From the NCBI GenBank assembly GCA_903891475.1, contig CAITEP010000036.1, positions 62,001-126,000 on the forward strand: a stretch of DNA of 64,000 nucleotides. Direction: 5' to 3'. The notes under the pieces were generated by a model. It had not been told where the DNA came from. It worked only from the letters and a program-made list of their open reading frames with translations, and searched no databases. The position numbers and the translations under genes were made by a program. Shown here one piece after another: positions 45,975-54,271 of this stretch. Positions within the stretch are counted from its first letter, which is position 1. Each line of letters opens with the position of its first letter. Source of the stretch: an uncultured Mucilaginibacter sp. (GTDB lineage: Bacteria > Bacteroidota > Bacteroidia > Sphingobacteriales > Sphingobacteriaceae).

Positions 45975-47330
45975 ATGTCTGATTACAATATTTTTATAGT
46001 GGAGGATGATGCCTATTATGGCGAAATTCTGCGTTATCACATAGGCTTAAATCCTGATTTTAAGGTAACTAAGTTTGAAACAGGTAAGGCTTGTTTGGAT
46101 AAATTATACTTGCAGCCCGATTTGATAACTATTGATTATTCGCTACCTGATATATCGGGCGACAGGCTTTACAAAAAAATAAGAGAGGTAAACTCAACTG
46201 TTCCTGTAATATTTATTAGCTCACAGGAAAATATAACGGTAGCAGTAAACCTTTTAAAAATGGGGGTGAGCGATTATATAGTAAAAGATGAAAGCACCAA
46301 GGAATTACTTTGGAACAGCATTTTAAGGATAAAGGAAAATCAAACCTTAAAAAGAGAAGTACAGCAATTGAAAGAAGAACTGGGACAGAAGTTTGCTTTC
46401 GAAAAAACCATGATAGGCCAAAGTGCCCCGCTGAAAAACATATTTGGCTTGATGGAAAAAGCCACTAAAACAAATATTAATGTTTCTATTACCGGTGAAA
46501 CAGGCACAGGGAAGGAAGTAGTTGCTAAAGCCATTCATTATAATAGCAACAGAAAGAGTAAACCATTTGTAGCCGTAAATATGGCTGCCATACCGCATGA
46601 TTTAATGGAAAGCGAACTTTTTGGCTTCGAAAAGGGGGCCTTTACGGGTGCCATAGCACGCAAAATCGGGAAATTTGAAGAGGCTAATGGCGGAACGATA
46701 TTCTTGGATGAAATAGCCGAACTCGACCTAAATATGCAGAGCAAAATATTGCGTGTGTTGCAGGAGCGCGAAATAGTACGGGTGGGTGCCAATGAAAAAA
46801 TACAATTAGATATCAGGTTGATAATCGCTACTCACAAAAACCTGGCAAATGAAGTTAAAAATGGAAATTTTAGGGAAGACCTTTACTATAGGGTAATGGG
46901 TTTGCCAATTGAGCTTCCACCATTACGAGAACGAGGAAATGACGTTTTAATATTAGCAAAACATTTTGCAAAAGAGTTTGCCACCATAAATAAATTAGGA
47001 ACTATTAGTTTTACCGAAGGGGCAATTAATAAATTATTGCAATACAATTTTCCTGGAAATATACGCGAACTAAAATCGGTGGTAGACTTGGCAGTTGTTT
47101 TGAGCGAGAATAATGAAATTAAACCTAACGATATTACCTTCAATTCCATCAAAGAACAGGTGGATTTTATTGGCCAAAATAAAACACTTAGGCAGTATAA
47201 TCTCGACATTATTGAGCACTACCTAAAAAAGACAAATAACGATGTGTTGGAAACCGCACGTATACTTGATATAGGTAAAAGCACCATCTATAAAATGATA
47301 CAAAACGGTGAATTAAAACAGGTAGAATAA
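45975..47330 (+). CDS. NtrC-type sigma-54-dependent response regulator
   Basis: 451 aa. Receiver domain 1-120 with Asp11-Asp12, phospho-acceptor Asp54 (LITIDYSLPD) and Lys102 (DYIVKDES). A short coiled linker leads to the AAA+ domain: Walker A GETGTGKE at 172-179, the sigma-54 contact loop GAFTGA at 219-224, Walker B GGTIFLDEIAEL. A Fis-type helix-turn-helix ends the protein (DVLETARILDIGKSTIYKMI). Phosphorylated by a kinase of the downstream genes, it would open RpoN promoters in the neighbourhood. The inverted repeat on both sides of the gene is the likely binding site. H-NOX starts 125 bp downstream. Confidence 0.94.
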   Translation: MSDYNIFIVEDDAYYGEILRYHIGLNPDFKVTKFETGKACLDKLYLQPDLITIDYSLPDISGDRLYKKIREVNSTVPVIFISSQENITVAVNLLKMGVSDYIVKDESTKELLWNSILRIKENQTLKREVQQLKEELGQKFAFEKTMIGQSAPLKNIFGLMEKATKTNINVSITGETGTGKEVVAKAIHYNSNRKSKPFVAVNMAAIPHDLMESELFGFEKGAFTGAIARKIGKFEEANGGTIFLDEIAELDLNMQSKILRVLQEREIVRVGANEKIQLDIRLIIATHKNLANEVKNGNFREDLYYRVMGLPIELPPLRERGNDVLILAKHFAKEFATINKLGTISFTEGAINKLLQYNFPGNIRELKSVVDLAVVLSENNEIKPNDITFNSIKEQVDFIGQNKTLRQYNLDIIEHYLKKTNNDVLETARILDIGKSTIYKMIQNGELKQVE

Positions 47331-47333
47331 TCT

Positions 47334-47360
47334 ATGGAATGAATTCCATATTTTGGAATT
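47334..47360. promoter_or_regulatory. Activator-like sites before hnoX, same 15-mer as at 45758
   Basis: ATGGAAT (47334-47340) and AATTCCA-TATTT-TGGAATT (47342-47360) give three half-sites of alternating orientation. The core TTCCATATTTTGGAA is identical to that at 45758-45772. It begins 4 bp after the response regulator stop codon and 50-80 bp before the sigma-54-like element at 47413, a suitable distance for an enhancer-type activator site. Confidence 0.5.
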
Positions 47361-47412
47361 AGCTATATATTATTATACTGATAATCAATACATTAAATGA
47401 AAAAAACGGTTA

Positions 47413-47426
47413 GGCATAATTTATGT
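47413..47426 (+). promoter_or_regulatory. Sigma-54-like element before hnoX
   Basis: TAGGCATAATTTATGT has GG at 47413-47414 and, 10 bp later, GT instead of the canonical GC. Its GGCATAATT core is shared with the element upstream of groES. Transcription would start near 47438, 17 bp before the hnoX ATG. The non-canonical -12 makes this a weak candidate, raised by the adjacent response-regulator-type repeats. Confidence 0.3.
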
Positions 47427-47454
47427 GTTTAATCATATAATAAATTAAATAATT

Positions 47455-48003
47455 ATGTACGGCATTGTAAACAAAGCGATAGAAGAATTGGTAAAAACAA
47501 ACTTTGGCGATGAAAAGTGGGAACTGATTAAAGAAAGAAGCGGTGTTGATATTGAAATTTTTTTAGTGAATGAACCTTACGACGATGGCATTACCTATAA
47601 GCTTGCCGAGGCAGTTGAACAAGAAATGAATATTCCATTGGATGATGTTTTTGTAGCATTTGGCGAATGGTGGATTATAAAAACCGGACAAGAAAAATAT
47701 GGTAGCTTAATGGAAGCAGGTGGTAAAAATTTACGCGAATTCCTTATCAACTTGCCAATGTTTCATAACAGGATTATGTTGATTTATCCGAAATTGACGC
47801 CACCCGAATTTAAGGTAAGCGATATTACCGAAGATAGTTTAAACATCCATTATTTTTCAAAGCGAAAAGGCTTGCAAGGTTTTGTAAAAGGTTTGCTACA
47901 GGGTTTAGGTAAAATGTTTAAAACCCCGGTTTCAATTGAATTAATTCAAAGCCGATTAAATGGCAGTACCCACGAAATTTTTAATGTTAGTTGGATAAAT
48001 TAA
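47455..48003 (+). CDS. hnoX: H-NOX heme nitric-oxide-binding protein
   Basis: 182 aa, the usual stand-alone size. H-NOX proteins bind b-type heme and sense NO (in strict aerobes and facultative species) or O2. Visible landmarks: opening MYGIVNKAIEELV, heme-ligand His104 in LPMFHNRIMLIYPKL, and the propionate-binding Y-x-S-x-R motif as Tyr133, Ser135, Arg137 (YFSKRKGL). No signal peptide or membrane helix, so cytoplasmic. The stop codon is directly followed by the ATG of the HNOBA-containing kinase, so the two are coupled; H-NOX normally inhibits or modulates such a kinase in an NO-dependent way. Confident in the fold; the gas specificity is inferred. Confidence 0.93.
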   Translation: MYGIVNKAIEELVKTNFGDEKWELIKERSGVDIEIFLVNEPYDDGITYKLAEAVEQEMNIPLDDVFVAFGEWWIIKTGQEKYGSLMEAGGKNLREFLINLPMFHNRIMLIYPKLTPPEFKVSDITEDSLNIHYFSKRKGLQGFVKGLLQGLGKMFKTPVSIELIQSRLNGSTHEIFNVSWIN

Positions 48004-51000
48004 ATGGATGAAACCAAATTGATTTTTGATAAAGAACAATTTAATAAGTTGTTTCCCTTTTTTATTCTGATAAACTCAGATTTACAAATTATTGATCAAG
48101 GGGAAACCATTAAAAGACTTTGCGGCTCTTTATCTGGCAATTCATTAGTCTCGCATTTTCAATTTATCCGACCTGAATTGCCTGCTATCAATTTTGATAT
48201 ATTAAAAAATCATTGTAACCAACTACTGATCTTAAAATTAATAACTAATGAGGGGCAACGGCTAAGGGGGCAATTTGAATACCTTCCTCATCAACATCAA
48301 TTCCTGTTTGTTGGCTCTCCTTGGTTTGATACCATTGAACAACTGAATCAAAGCAATCTCTCCTTTTCTGATTTTGCGTATCACGACCCATTGATTGATT
48401 TGCTGCATGTGCTCAAAAATCAAGAAATTGTAAACGATGATTTAAAAGAATTATTAAAAACTATCAGCCTTCAAAAAAAGGAGTTAAATAAAATATCAGA
48501 AGAAAATAAATCAATCGCGTTGTTCCCGATGCAAAATCCCGATCCACTTTTAAGGATTGATTTTGAGGGTAGAATTTTGATGCGGAACCCTGCTGCCGAG
48601 GATTTGAAATTTTATACTTATAAAAACTCCACCCTACCGAGCGAAGAATTTTGGAAATTGATAGCTCAAGAAGGTAATTATAAAATTGACAGGTATACCT
48701 TCGAAATAGAATCAAATAACAAGACCTATTCATTTTTATGCAGGTATTTGCCTGCTCAAAGTTATTTTAATGTTTATGGTCGTGATGTTACTAAAGAAAA
48801 ATTAAATGAACTTGAATTAAAACGCCTAAGTTTTGTTGCCAGTGCCAACAACAATGGGGTTTTGTTTAACAACGCGAAGGGTGAAATTTTATGGGCGAAT
48901 GATAGCTATTGTAAAATGCTAGGCTATTCGCTAAATGAGATTATAGGTAGGCAAACGCTCGATTTTTGTAAAGGCCCGTTAAGCGACGAAAAGCAATTAA
49001 GAAATATTAGCTGCAATATAGGCAAAGACGGCACTTTCAATGAAGAATTAATTCATTATAAAAAAGACGGCACTTGGTTTTGGGGTAGGGTGAAGGTTCA
49101 ATCCTACAAAAAGGATGATCAAATGCCGCCCGAATATTTCTCCATTCTGGAAGATATCAGCAATGAAAAGAAAAAGGAGGAGCAGTTAAAAATATTATCG
49201 CAAATTGCCGAAAACAACATAAATGGCGTTGTAATTACTGATAAGAATGGACATGTAACCTGGGTAAATAAGAGTTATAGCGCATTAACGGGTTATTCCC
49301 TAGCCGAATCAATAGGTAGGAAGCCAGGGCACCTACTACAAGGCCCCGATACCGATGCACAAACAATACTATATTTAAAAAATCAAATAAAAAATGGTTT
49401 GCCATTTAATGCCGAGATACTTAACTATACAAAGTATGGTAAAAGTTATTGGCTCAGGATTCAAGGACAGCCTATTTTTAATGATAAAAAAGAATTATCG
49501 GGTTTCTTCGCATTGGAAGAAAATATTACCGAAGAGAAAGAAATAAGGAAACAAATAAAAGAATCTCAAGAAAGGTTTAAACTCGTTCTCGAAAAAATAG
49601 GCGACAATGTTTGGGAACTAGACCTAAAATCAGGAAGCGCTGTTTTTCATAAATCGTACCATAATTTCGGTAACTTTTCAACAAATAGTGTGGTGCATGG
49701 CGAAAGCTTATGGTGGAGTAATGTATACAAGCGAGATTTAGAAAGGCTAAAAGCAGCCTTTTCCAAATTCCTAACAGGCGAGGTAGACTTCCAAAATATT
49801 GAATACCGGATTGTTGAAAATGATGGCGCTATAAAATGGGTGCTTGATAGGGGCGTAGTTATTGAAAAAGATGAGTTTGGGAAACCACTTCGATTGATAG
49901 GCACACAAACTGATATTACAAAAATAAAGTTGATTGAAACGGCCCTCGAGCACAGAGTTAGGCAATTTAAATCATTATCCGAAAACGTTCCGGGTGTAAT
50001 CTATGAATATGAATTCAGACCGGATGGAACTGAGGGACTTAAATATGTTAGTCCGGCCATTGAACCTATTTTTGGCATTAAACAGGCAGATTTTCAACAA
50101 GACCCAACTGCGTTTTTACTCCCAGAAGACCAAGATAACATTGCCATTAAAAACCAAAATTGCCGTAATAAGCTAGAGCCTTTTTATTACGAGTCGAAAA
50201 TTTTGATACCTGATGGTTCTTTTAAATGGCAGGGCATCAATTCATCCTTCTCGTATATCACCGAAAACGGAACCATTGTATATACAGGTTTTATAATGGA
50301 CATTACCGAAAGGAAAAACATAGAGGAAAACCTAAAAGCCAATGAAGAAAAATACCGAAGTATTATAGCCAATATGAACCTGGGTTTATTGGAGGTTGAT
50401 TTGGATGACCGTATTTTATACGCCAACCAAAGTTTCTGCGATTTAAGTGGCTATAAACTTGATGAGCTGATGGGTAATACGGCGGTTAGTTTATTATTGG
50501 ATAAAGAAACCACCAAAATTATTCAGGAAAAAAGCGAACTGCGAAAATATGGAATAGCCGATGCTTACGAAATTGAACTGAATGATAAAAACGGAGTAAA
50601 AAAGTGGTGGCTTATAAGCGGCGCACCACGTTTTAACGATAAAAAAGAATTAATAGGTAGCATTGGTATACACCTTGATATCACACAACAAAAAAAGCTC
50701 GAAAAAGAATTGATAGCTGCCCGTGAAAGAGCCGAAAACCTGGCCCATACCAAGGAAATTTTCCTTGCCAATATGAGCCACGAAATTCGTACGCCTATGA
50801 ATGCCATTATTGGCATGACTGATCAACTTTTAAAAACAAGCTTAAACCAAAATCAAAAGTTTTTCTTGGAAATCATAAATTCCGCTTCCGAAAACTTGTT
50901 GGTTATCATCAATGATATTCTCGACCTGTCAAAAATTGAGGCAGGGAAACTAAGTTTCGAAAAAATTGGATTCAATCTTAAAACAGTGGCCGAAAGAGCG

Positions 51001-52236
51001 CAACAAGTTTTAATGCATAGAGCCGAGGAGAAAGGCTTGAGCCTGATCAATTCAAGATTTGACGACGAAATTGCCCCAATTTTAATTGGTGATCCTTTCC
51101 GATTAAACCAAATATTATTGAACCTGATTGGCAACGCGCTCAAATTTACTGATTATGGTACGGTTGATTTAAGTTTTGCCCTATTGAATGAAAATGAGAA
51201 TGAACAATTAATTGAAATTAAGATAACCGATACGGGCATTGGTATGGAGCCAGCCTTTGTGGAACATATTTTTGATAAGTTCTCGCAAGAAAATGAATCG
51301 ACAAGCAGGAATTATGGTGGTACTGGCTTGGGCATGAGCATAACCAAGGAATTGGTCGATTTGATGGGAGGTGAAATATCTGCTCAAAGTCAGAAACATA
51401 AGGGCTCTATATTTATTATTAAAATTCGCTTTAAAAAAGGTACTAAGGCCGATTTACCTAAGAAAAATGAAAATAAATTTAAAGCCGACTTCTTATCTGG
51501 AAAAAATATATTGATTACTGATGATAATGAATTAAACAGGTTAATTGCCTCTATAATACTTAAAAACCACGGTGCAAAAACTTTTGAAGCCACAAATGGC
51601 AAAGTAGCGCTCGAAATTATACAATCAGAAAAGATTGACGTGGCCTTAATGGATATCCAGATGCCCGGATTGAATGGGTACGATGCCACTAAGGCCATAC
51701 GCACGAATGGTATTATGATTCCGGTAATTGCATTAACCGCCGAAGCCATACATGGCGAAAGGCAAAAGTGCTTGAATGCGGGCATGAACGATTATATTAC
51801 CAAACCATTTAAAGAAAACCTGTTTTTAAACATCATAAATAATTGGATAAATATGGATGAAAAAGAAGTAGCACTTCAATTACAAAAAGCTGAACAAAAA
51901 CTATTTGACCCAGCTGCATTAATTGAAATGAGCAGAGGGAATAATGAATTTGTTAAAAAAATGATCAACCTTTTTTGCGACCAATCGCCAAAAATGGTAG
52001 CGGAGATGCTGGAGGCTTATCAAAATAAAAATTATGAAAGTATTGTTTCGCTTGCCCATAAAATCAAGGCCAGTGTTGATAATCTGCAAATAAAAACGCT
52101 AAGCCCTATTATTCGCGACATTGAGCGAATTGGTAAAGAAGACCCGGAAAATGCCATATTAGCCATCTTGTTGGATGATACCAGCAATATTATTGAAAAG
52201 GTTATAAAACAAATGAAGTTACAATTCGAAATTTAA
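48004..52236 (+). CDS. HNOBA-PAS hybrid histidine kinase with receiver and HPt domains, H-NOX partner
   Basis: 1410 aa, cytoplasmic (no membrane helix). The first 165 residues match the HNOBA (heme-NO-binding associated) domain: FPFFILINSDLQIIDQGETI, HFQFIRPELPAINFD, LRGQFEYLP and FVGSPWFD with the HDPLIDLLHVL helix. Then follow about six PAS units (178-905), an HisKA domain with phospho-acceptor His926 (MSHEIRTPMNAIIGM), HATPase with the N-box and GTGLGMSI, a receiver with Asp1217 (LMDIQMPG), and a C-terminal HPt domain with His1352 (LAHKIKAS). It can therefore run an internal four-step phosphorelay. The missing gap after hnoX strongly indicates the partner kinase of that sensor. Confidence 0.93.
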   Translation: MDETKLIFDKEQFNKLFPFFILINSDLQIIDQGETIKRLCGSLSGNSLVSHFQFIRPELPAINFDILKNHCNQLLILKLITNEGQRLRGQFEYLPHQHQFLFVGSPWFDTIEQLNQSNLSFSDFAYHDPLIDLLHVLKNQEIVNDDLKELLKTISLQKKELNKISEENKSIALFPMQNPDPLLRIDFEGRILMRNPAAEDLKFYTYKNSTLPSEEFWKLIAQEGNYKIDRYTFEIESNNKTYSFLCRYLPAQSYFNVYGRDVTKEKLNELELKRLSFVASANNNGVLFNNAKGEILWANDSYCKMLGYSLNEIIGRQTLDFCKGPLSDEKQLRNISCNIGKDGTFNEELIHYKKDGTWFWGRVKVQSYKKDDQMPPEYFSILEDISNEKKKEEQLKILSQIAENNINGVVITDKNGHVTWVNKSYSALTGYSLAESIGRKPGHLLQGPDTDAQTILYLKNQIKNGLPFNAEILNYTKYGKSYWLRIQGQPIFNDKKELSGFFALEENITEEKEIRKQIKESQERFKLVLEKIGDNVWELDLKSGSAVFHKSYHNFGNFSTNSVVHGESLWWSNVYKRDLERLKAAFSKFLTGEVDFQNIEYRIVENDGAIKWVLDRGVVIEKDEFGKPLRLIGTQTDITKIKLIETALEHRVRQFKSLSENVPGVIYEYEFRPDGTEGLKYVSPAIEPIFGIKQADFQQDPTAFLLPEDQDNIAIKNQNCRNKLEPFYYESKILIPDGSFKWQGINSSFSYITENGTIVYTGFIMDITERKNIEENLKANEEKYRSIIANMNLGLLEVDLDDRILYANQSFCDLSGYKLDELMGNTAVSLLLDKETTKIIQEKSELRKYGIADAYEIELNDKNGVKKWWLISGAPRFNDKKELIGSIGIHLDITQQKKLEKELIAARERAENLAHTKEIFLANMSHEIRTPMNAIIGMTDQLLKTSLNQNQKFFLEIINSASENLLVIINDILDLSKIEAGKLSFEKIGFNLKTVAERAQQVLMHRAEEKGLSLINSRFDDEIAPILIGDPFRLNQILLNLIGNALKFTDYGTVDLSFALLNENENEQLIEIKITDTGIGMEPAFVEHIFDKFSQENESTSRNYGGTGLGMSITKELVDLMGGEISAQSQKHKGSIFIIKIRFKKGTKADLPKKNENKFKADFLSGKNILITDDNELNRLIASIILKNHGAKTFEATNGKVALEIIQSEKIDVALMDIQMPGLNGYDATKAIRTNGIMIPVIALTAEAIHGERQKCLNAGMNDYITKPFKENLFLNIINNWINMDEKEVALQLQKAEQKLFDPAALIEMSRGNNEFVKKMINLFCDQSPKMVAEMLEAYQNKNYESIVSLAHKIKASVDNLQIKTLSPIIRDIERIGKEDPENAILAILLDDTSNIIEKVIKQMKLQFEI

Positions 52237-52258
52237 ATTCTTGATACCCCTATTCAAA

Positions 52259-53758
52259 ATGCCATACCATAAGTTATTACAACGTCAACTTGATAAGCTT
52301 TCTCGTGAGGAACTCAATTCGGATGAGCGATTTAATCGCTTCGTTGAATTGGTAAATAGCTCGTATAAGGCATTTGAGAAGGATAAGGAAATTACAGAGC
52401 ATGTTTTCCAAATTAGTCAGAAGGAGTTTAGCGAAATAAATAGCAAGCTAAAAGAGGAAGTTGAAATTAAACGTTTTTCAATCAGAAGATTGAAGGCGGC
52501 TCTGAATGAAATTAATATTGATGAAATGGAGACTATTTTGGATAATGATGATGATCTGCTCGAAATAGTAGACCTGATAAACAGTCAAATGTCGAAAAGG
52601 AAAGAGGTGGAATCGCAGCTAATCCTCGCGAAAAAAGAGGCTGAGAATGCGAGTAATGCCAAATCAGAATTCCTATCGGTAGTTAGTCACGAAATTCGTA
52701 CACCTTTAAATGCCATTATTGGTATGGGGCATTTGCTAATGAAGGCTAATCCACGTCCCGACCAAGTTGAAAACCTAAAGGTTTTGAAAACCTCATCCGA
52801 TAATTTATTGTTGCTCATTAATGATTTATTAGATTATAACAAAATTGAAGCAGGCGACCTTGATTTTGAAAACGCGGTTTTTAACCTCAAAAAGTTATTA
52901 ATTGAGATTGTTGATTTAAACAGAAACAAAGCCAACGAAAGGCTGAACAAGCTGATTATAAATTTAGATGAAAAACTGCCCGATTTGTTTTTGGGAGACC
53001 AAGCCCGACTAGGTCAAATCATCAATAATTTGGTTAGCAATGCTATAAAATTTACCAAAAGGGGTACTGTTACCATCAACCTTATTCTCAAAAATAAAAA
53101 TGAGGAATCGGCCATTGTGGAGGTATCTGTAATTGATACTGGTGTAGGCATTGCCGAAGAAAATTTAAACTCCATTTTCCTACCTTTTAAACAAGTGGCA
53201 ACCTCCATAGTTCGCGAACATGGTGGAACAGGTTTAGGTTTGGCCATTTCAAAACGGATATTGAAAAAACTAAATAGTGACATTTTTGTTGAATCGGAAT
53301 TTGGTGCCGGGTCAAAGTTTTATTTTGAATTAGAACTAAAAACTGTGGTTGAAAAAGATAGCTATCTCCACTCCGACCAAATAAATCATTACAATTTACA
53401 TAAAAAAAGAATCTTGTTGGTAGAAGATACGCTGTACAATATAGCTTATGCTACCCAATTGCTGGAAGGTTGGAACGCTGAGGTTATTACTGCCGAAAAT
53501 GGAGCAATCGCGGTTGAAACCATGTTAACCAATAGCTATGATTTGATATTAATGGATTTGCAAATGCCCATTATGGATGGGTACACCGCTACCTCAAAAA
53601 TTAGGGAATTTAATTCAGTGATACCGATTATAGCGCTCACCGCATCGGCCTCCAGCAATGTACGCGAACAGGTAATGAAAGCCGGTATGCAGGACTATGT
53701 AAACAAGCCTTTTAACCCCGATGATTTTTATATAAAACTTAAAAAATATCTTAATTAA
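52259..53758 (+). CDS. Soluble hybrid histidine kinase of the H-NOX cluster
   Basis: 499 aa from the ATG at 52259; a TTG six codons earlier is less likely. The N-terminal 130 residues (MPYHKLLQRQLDKLSREELN, long charged helices) form a coiled coil without a recognised sensor. HisKA has His144 (SVVSHEIRTPLNAIIGMGHLL), HATPase has NLVSNAIKFTKRGTV and EHGGTGLGLAIS, and the C-terminal receiver has Asp433 (LILMDLQMPIMDGYTATS). It must be regulated by a partner, plausibly the neighbouring HNOBA kinase or H-NOX. It starts 22 bp after the previous gene, so it is cotranscribed. Confidence 0.9.
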   Translation: MPYHKLLQRQLDKLSREELNSDERFNRFVELVNSSYKAFEKDKEITEHVFQISQKEFSEINSKLKEEVEIKRFSIRRLKAALNEINIDEMETILDNDDDLLEIVDLINSQMSKRKEVESQLILAKKEAENASNAKSEFLSVVSHEIRTPLNAIIGMGHLLMKANPRPDQVENLKVLKTSSDNLLLLINDLLDYNKIEAGDLDFENAVFNLKKLLIEIVDLNRNKANERLNKLIINLDEKLPDLFLGDQARLGQIINNLVSNAIKFTKRGTVTINLILKNKNEESAIVEVSVIDTGVGIAEENLNSIFLPFKQVATSIVREHGGTGLGLAISKRILKKLNSDIFVESEFGAGSKFYFELELKTVVEKDSYLHSDQINHYNLHKKRILLVEDTLYNIAYATQLLEGWNAEVITAENGAIAVETMLTNSYDLILMDLQMPIMDGYTATSKIREFNSVIPIIALTASASSNVREQVMKAGMQDYVNKPFNPDDFYIKLKKYLN

Positions 53759-53864
53759 CTATCTCATTTTTAATACATTAATTATTAATTGTATTGCATT
53801 TATTACATTAAATACAATAAAAAAATCTTAAAATTAACGTATTTTTATACTAAATATTTACGCT

Positions 53865-54266
53865 ATGAATAATACAAATATCAATATCCTCGTTGTTGAA
53901 GACGACGCTTTTATGCAAGCTATCCTTAATGAATTTTTAGGTAGCATATACCAAATTGAAACAAAATCGAACGGTATGGAGGCATTGGCATTTTTGCAAA
54001 ATGGCAATATTCCCGATTTGATAATCGCTGATTTAAACACCCCTGAAATTAATGGATTGGAATTGATTGAACAGTTAAAAATAAGCGACTTTTTTAATTC
54101 AATTCCGGTAATTATTCTCTCAGGCGATGAAAGCTCCGAAAAAAGGATAAAATGCCTAAATGCCGGAGCCGATGATTACATTGTAAAACCTTTTAACCCT
54201 AGTGAATTGGATGCCCGGATTAAGGTGGTTTTACGTCGTGTGGGTCAGTTGCAATTGGAGGCGTAA
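53865..54266 (+). CDS. Single-domain response regulator
   Basis: 133 aa consisting of one receiver domain. Phospho-acceptor Asp56 (DLIIADLNTPEINGLELIE), acidic pair Asp13-Asp14, switch Ser and conserved Lys108 (DDYIVKPFNP). No output domain, so it acts by protein contact or as a phosphorelay carrier. It lies 106 bp after the hybrid kinase and 5 bp before the sugar transferase gene, and is the likely intermediate between the kinases and the receiver-like domain of that transferase. Confidence 0.92.
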   Translation: MNNTNINILVVEDDAFMQAILNEFLGSIYQIETKSNGMEALAFLQNGNIPDLIIADLNTPEINGLELIEQLKISDFFNSIPVIILSGDESSEKRIKCLNAGADDYIVKPFNPSELDARIKVVLRRVGQLQLEA

Positions 54267-54271
54267 CTATC

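Noticed and set aside
49200..49560. LOV light-sensing domain in the HNOBA kinase, suggested by the GRKPGHLLQGPDTD stretch
   Set aside because: The flavin-binding cysteine of the GRNCRFLQ motif is missing, so an ordinary PAS domain is more likely.
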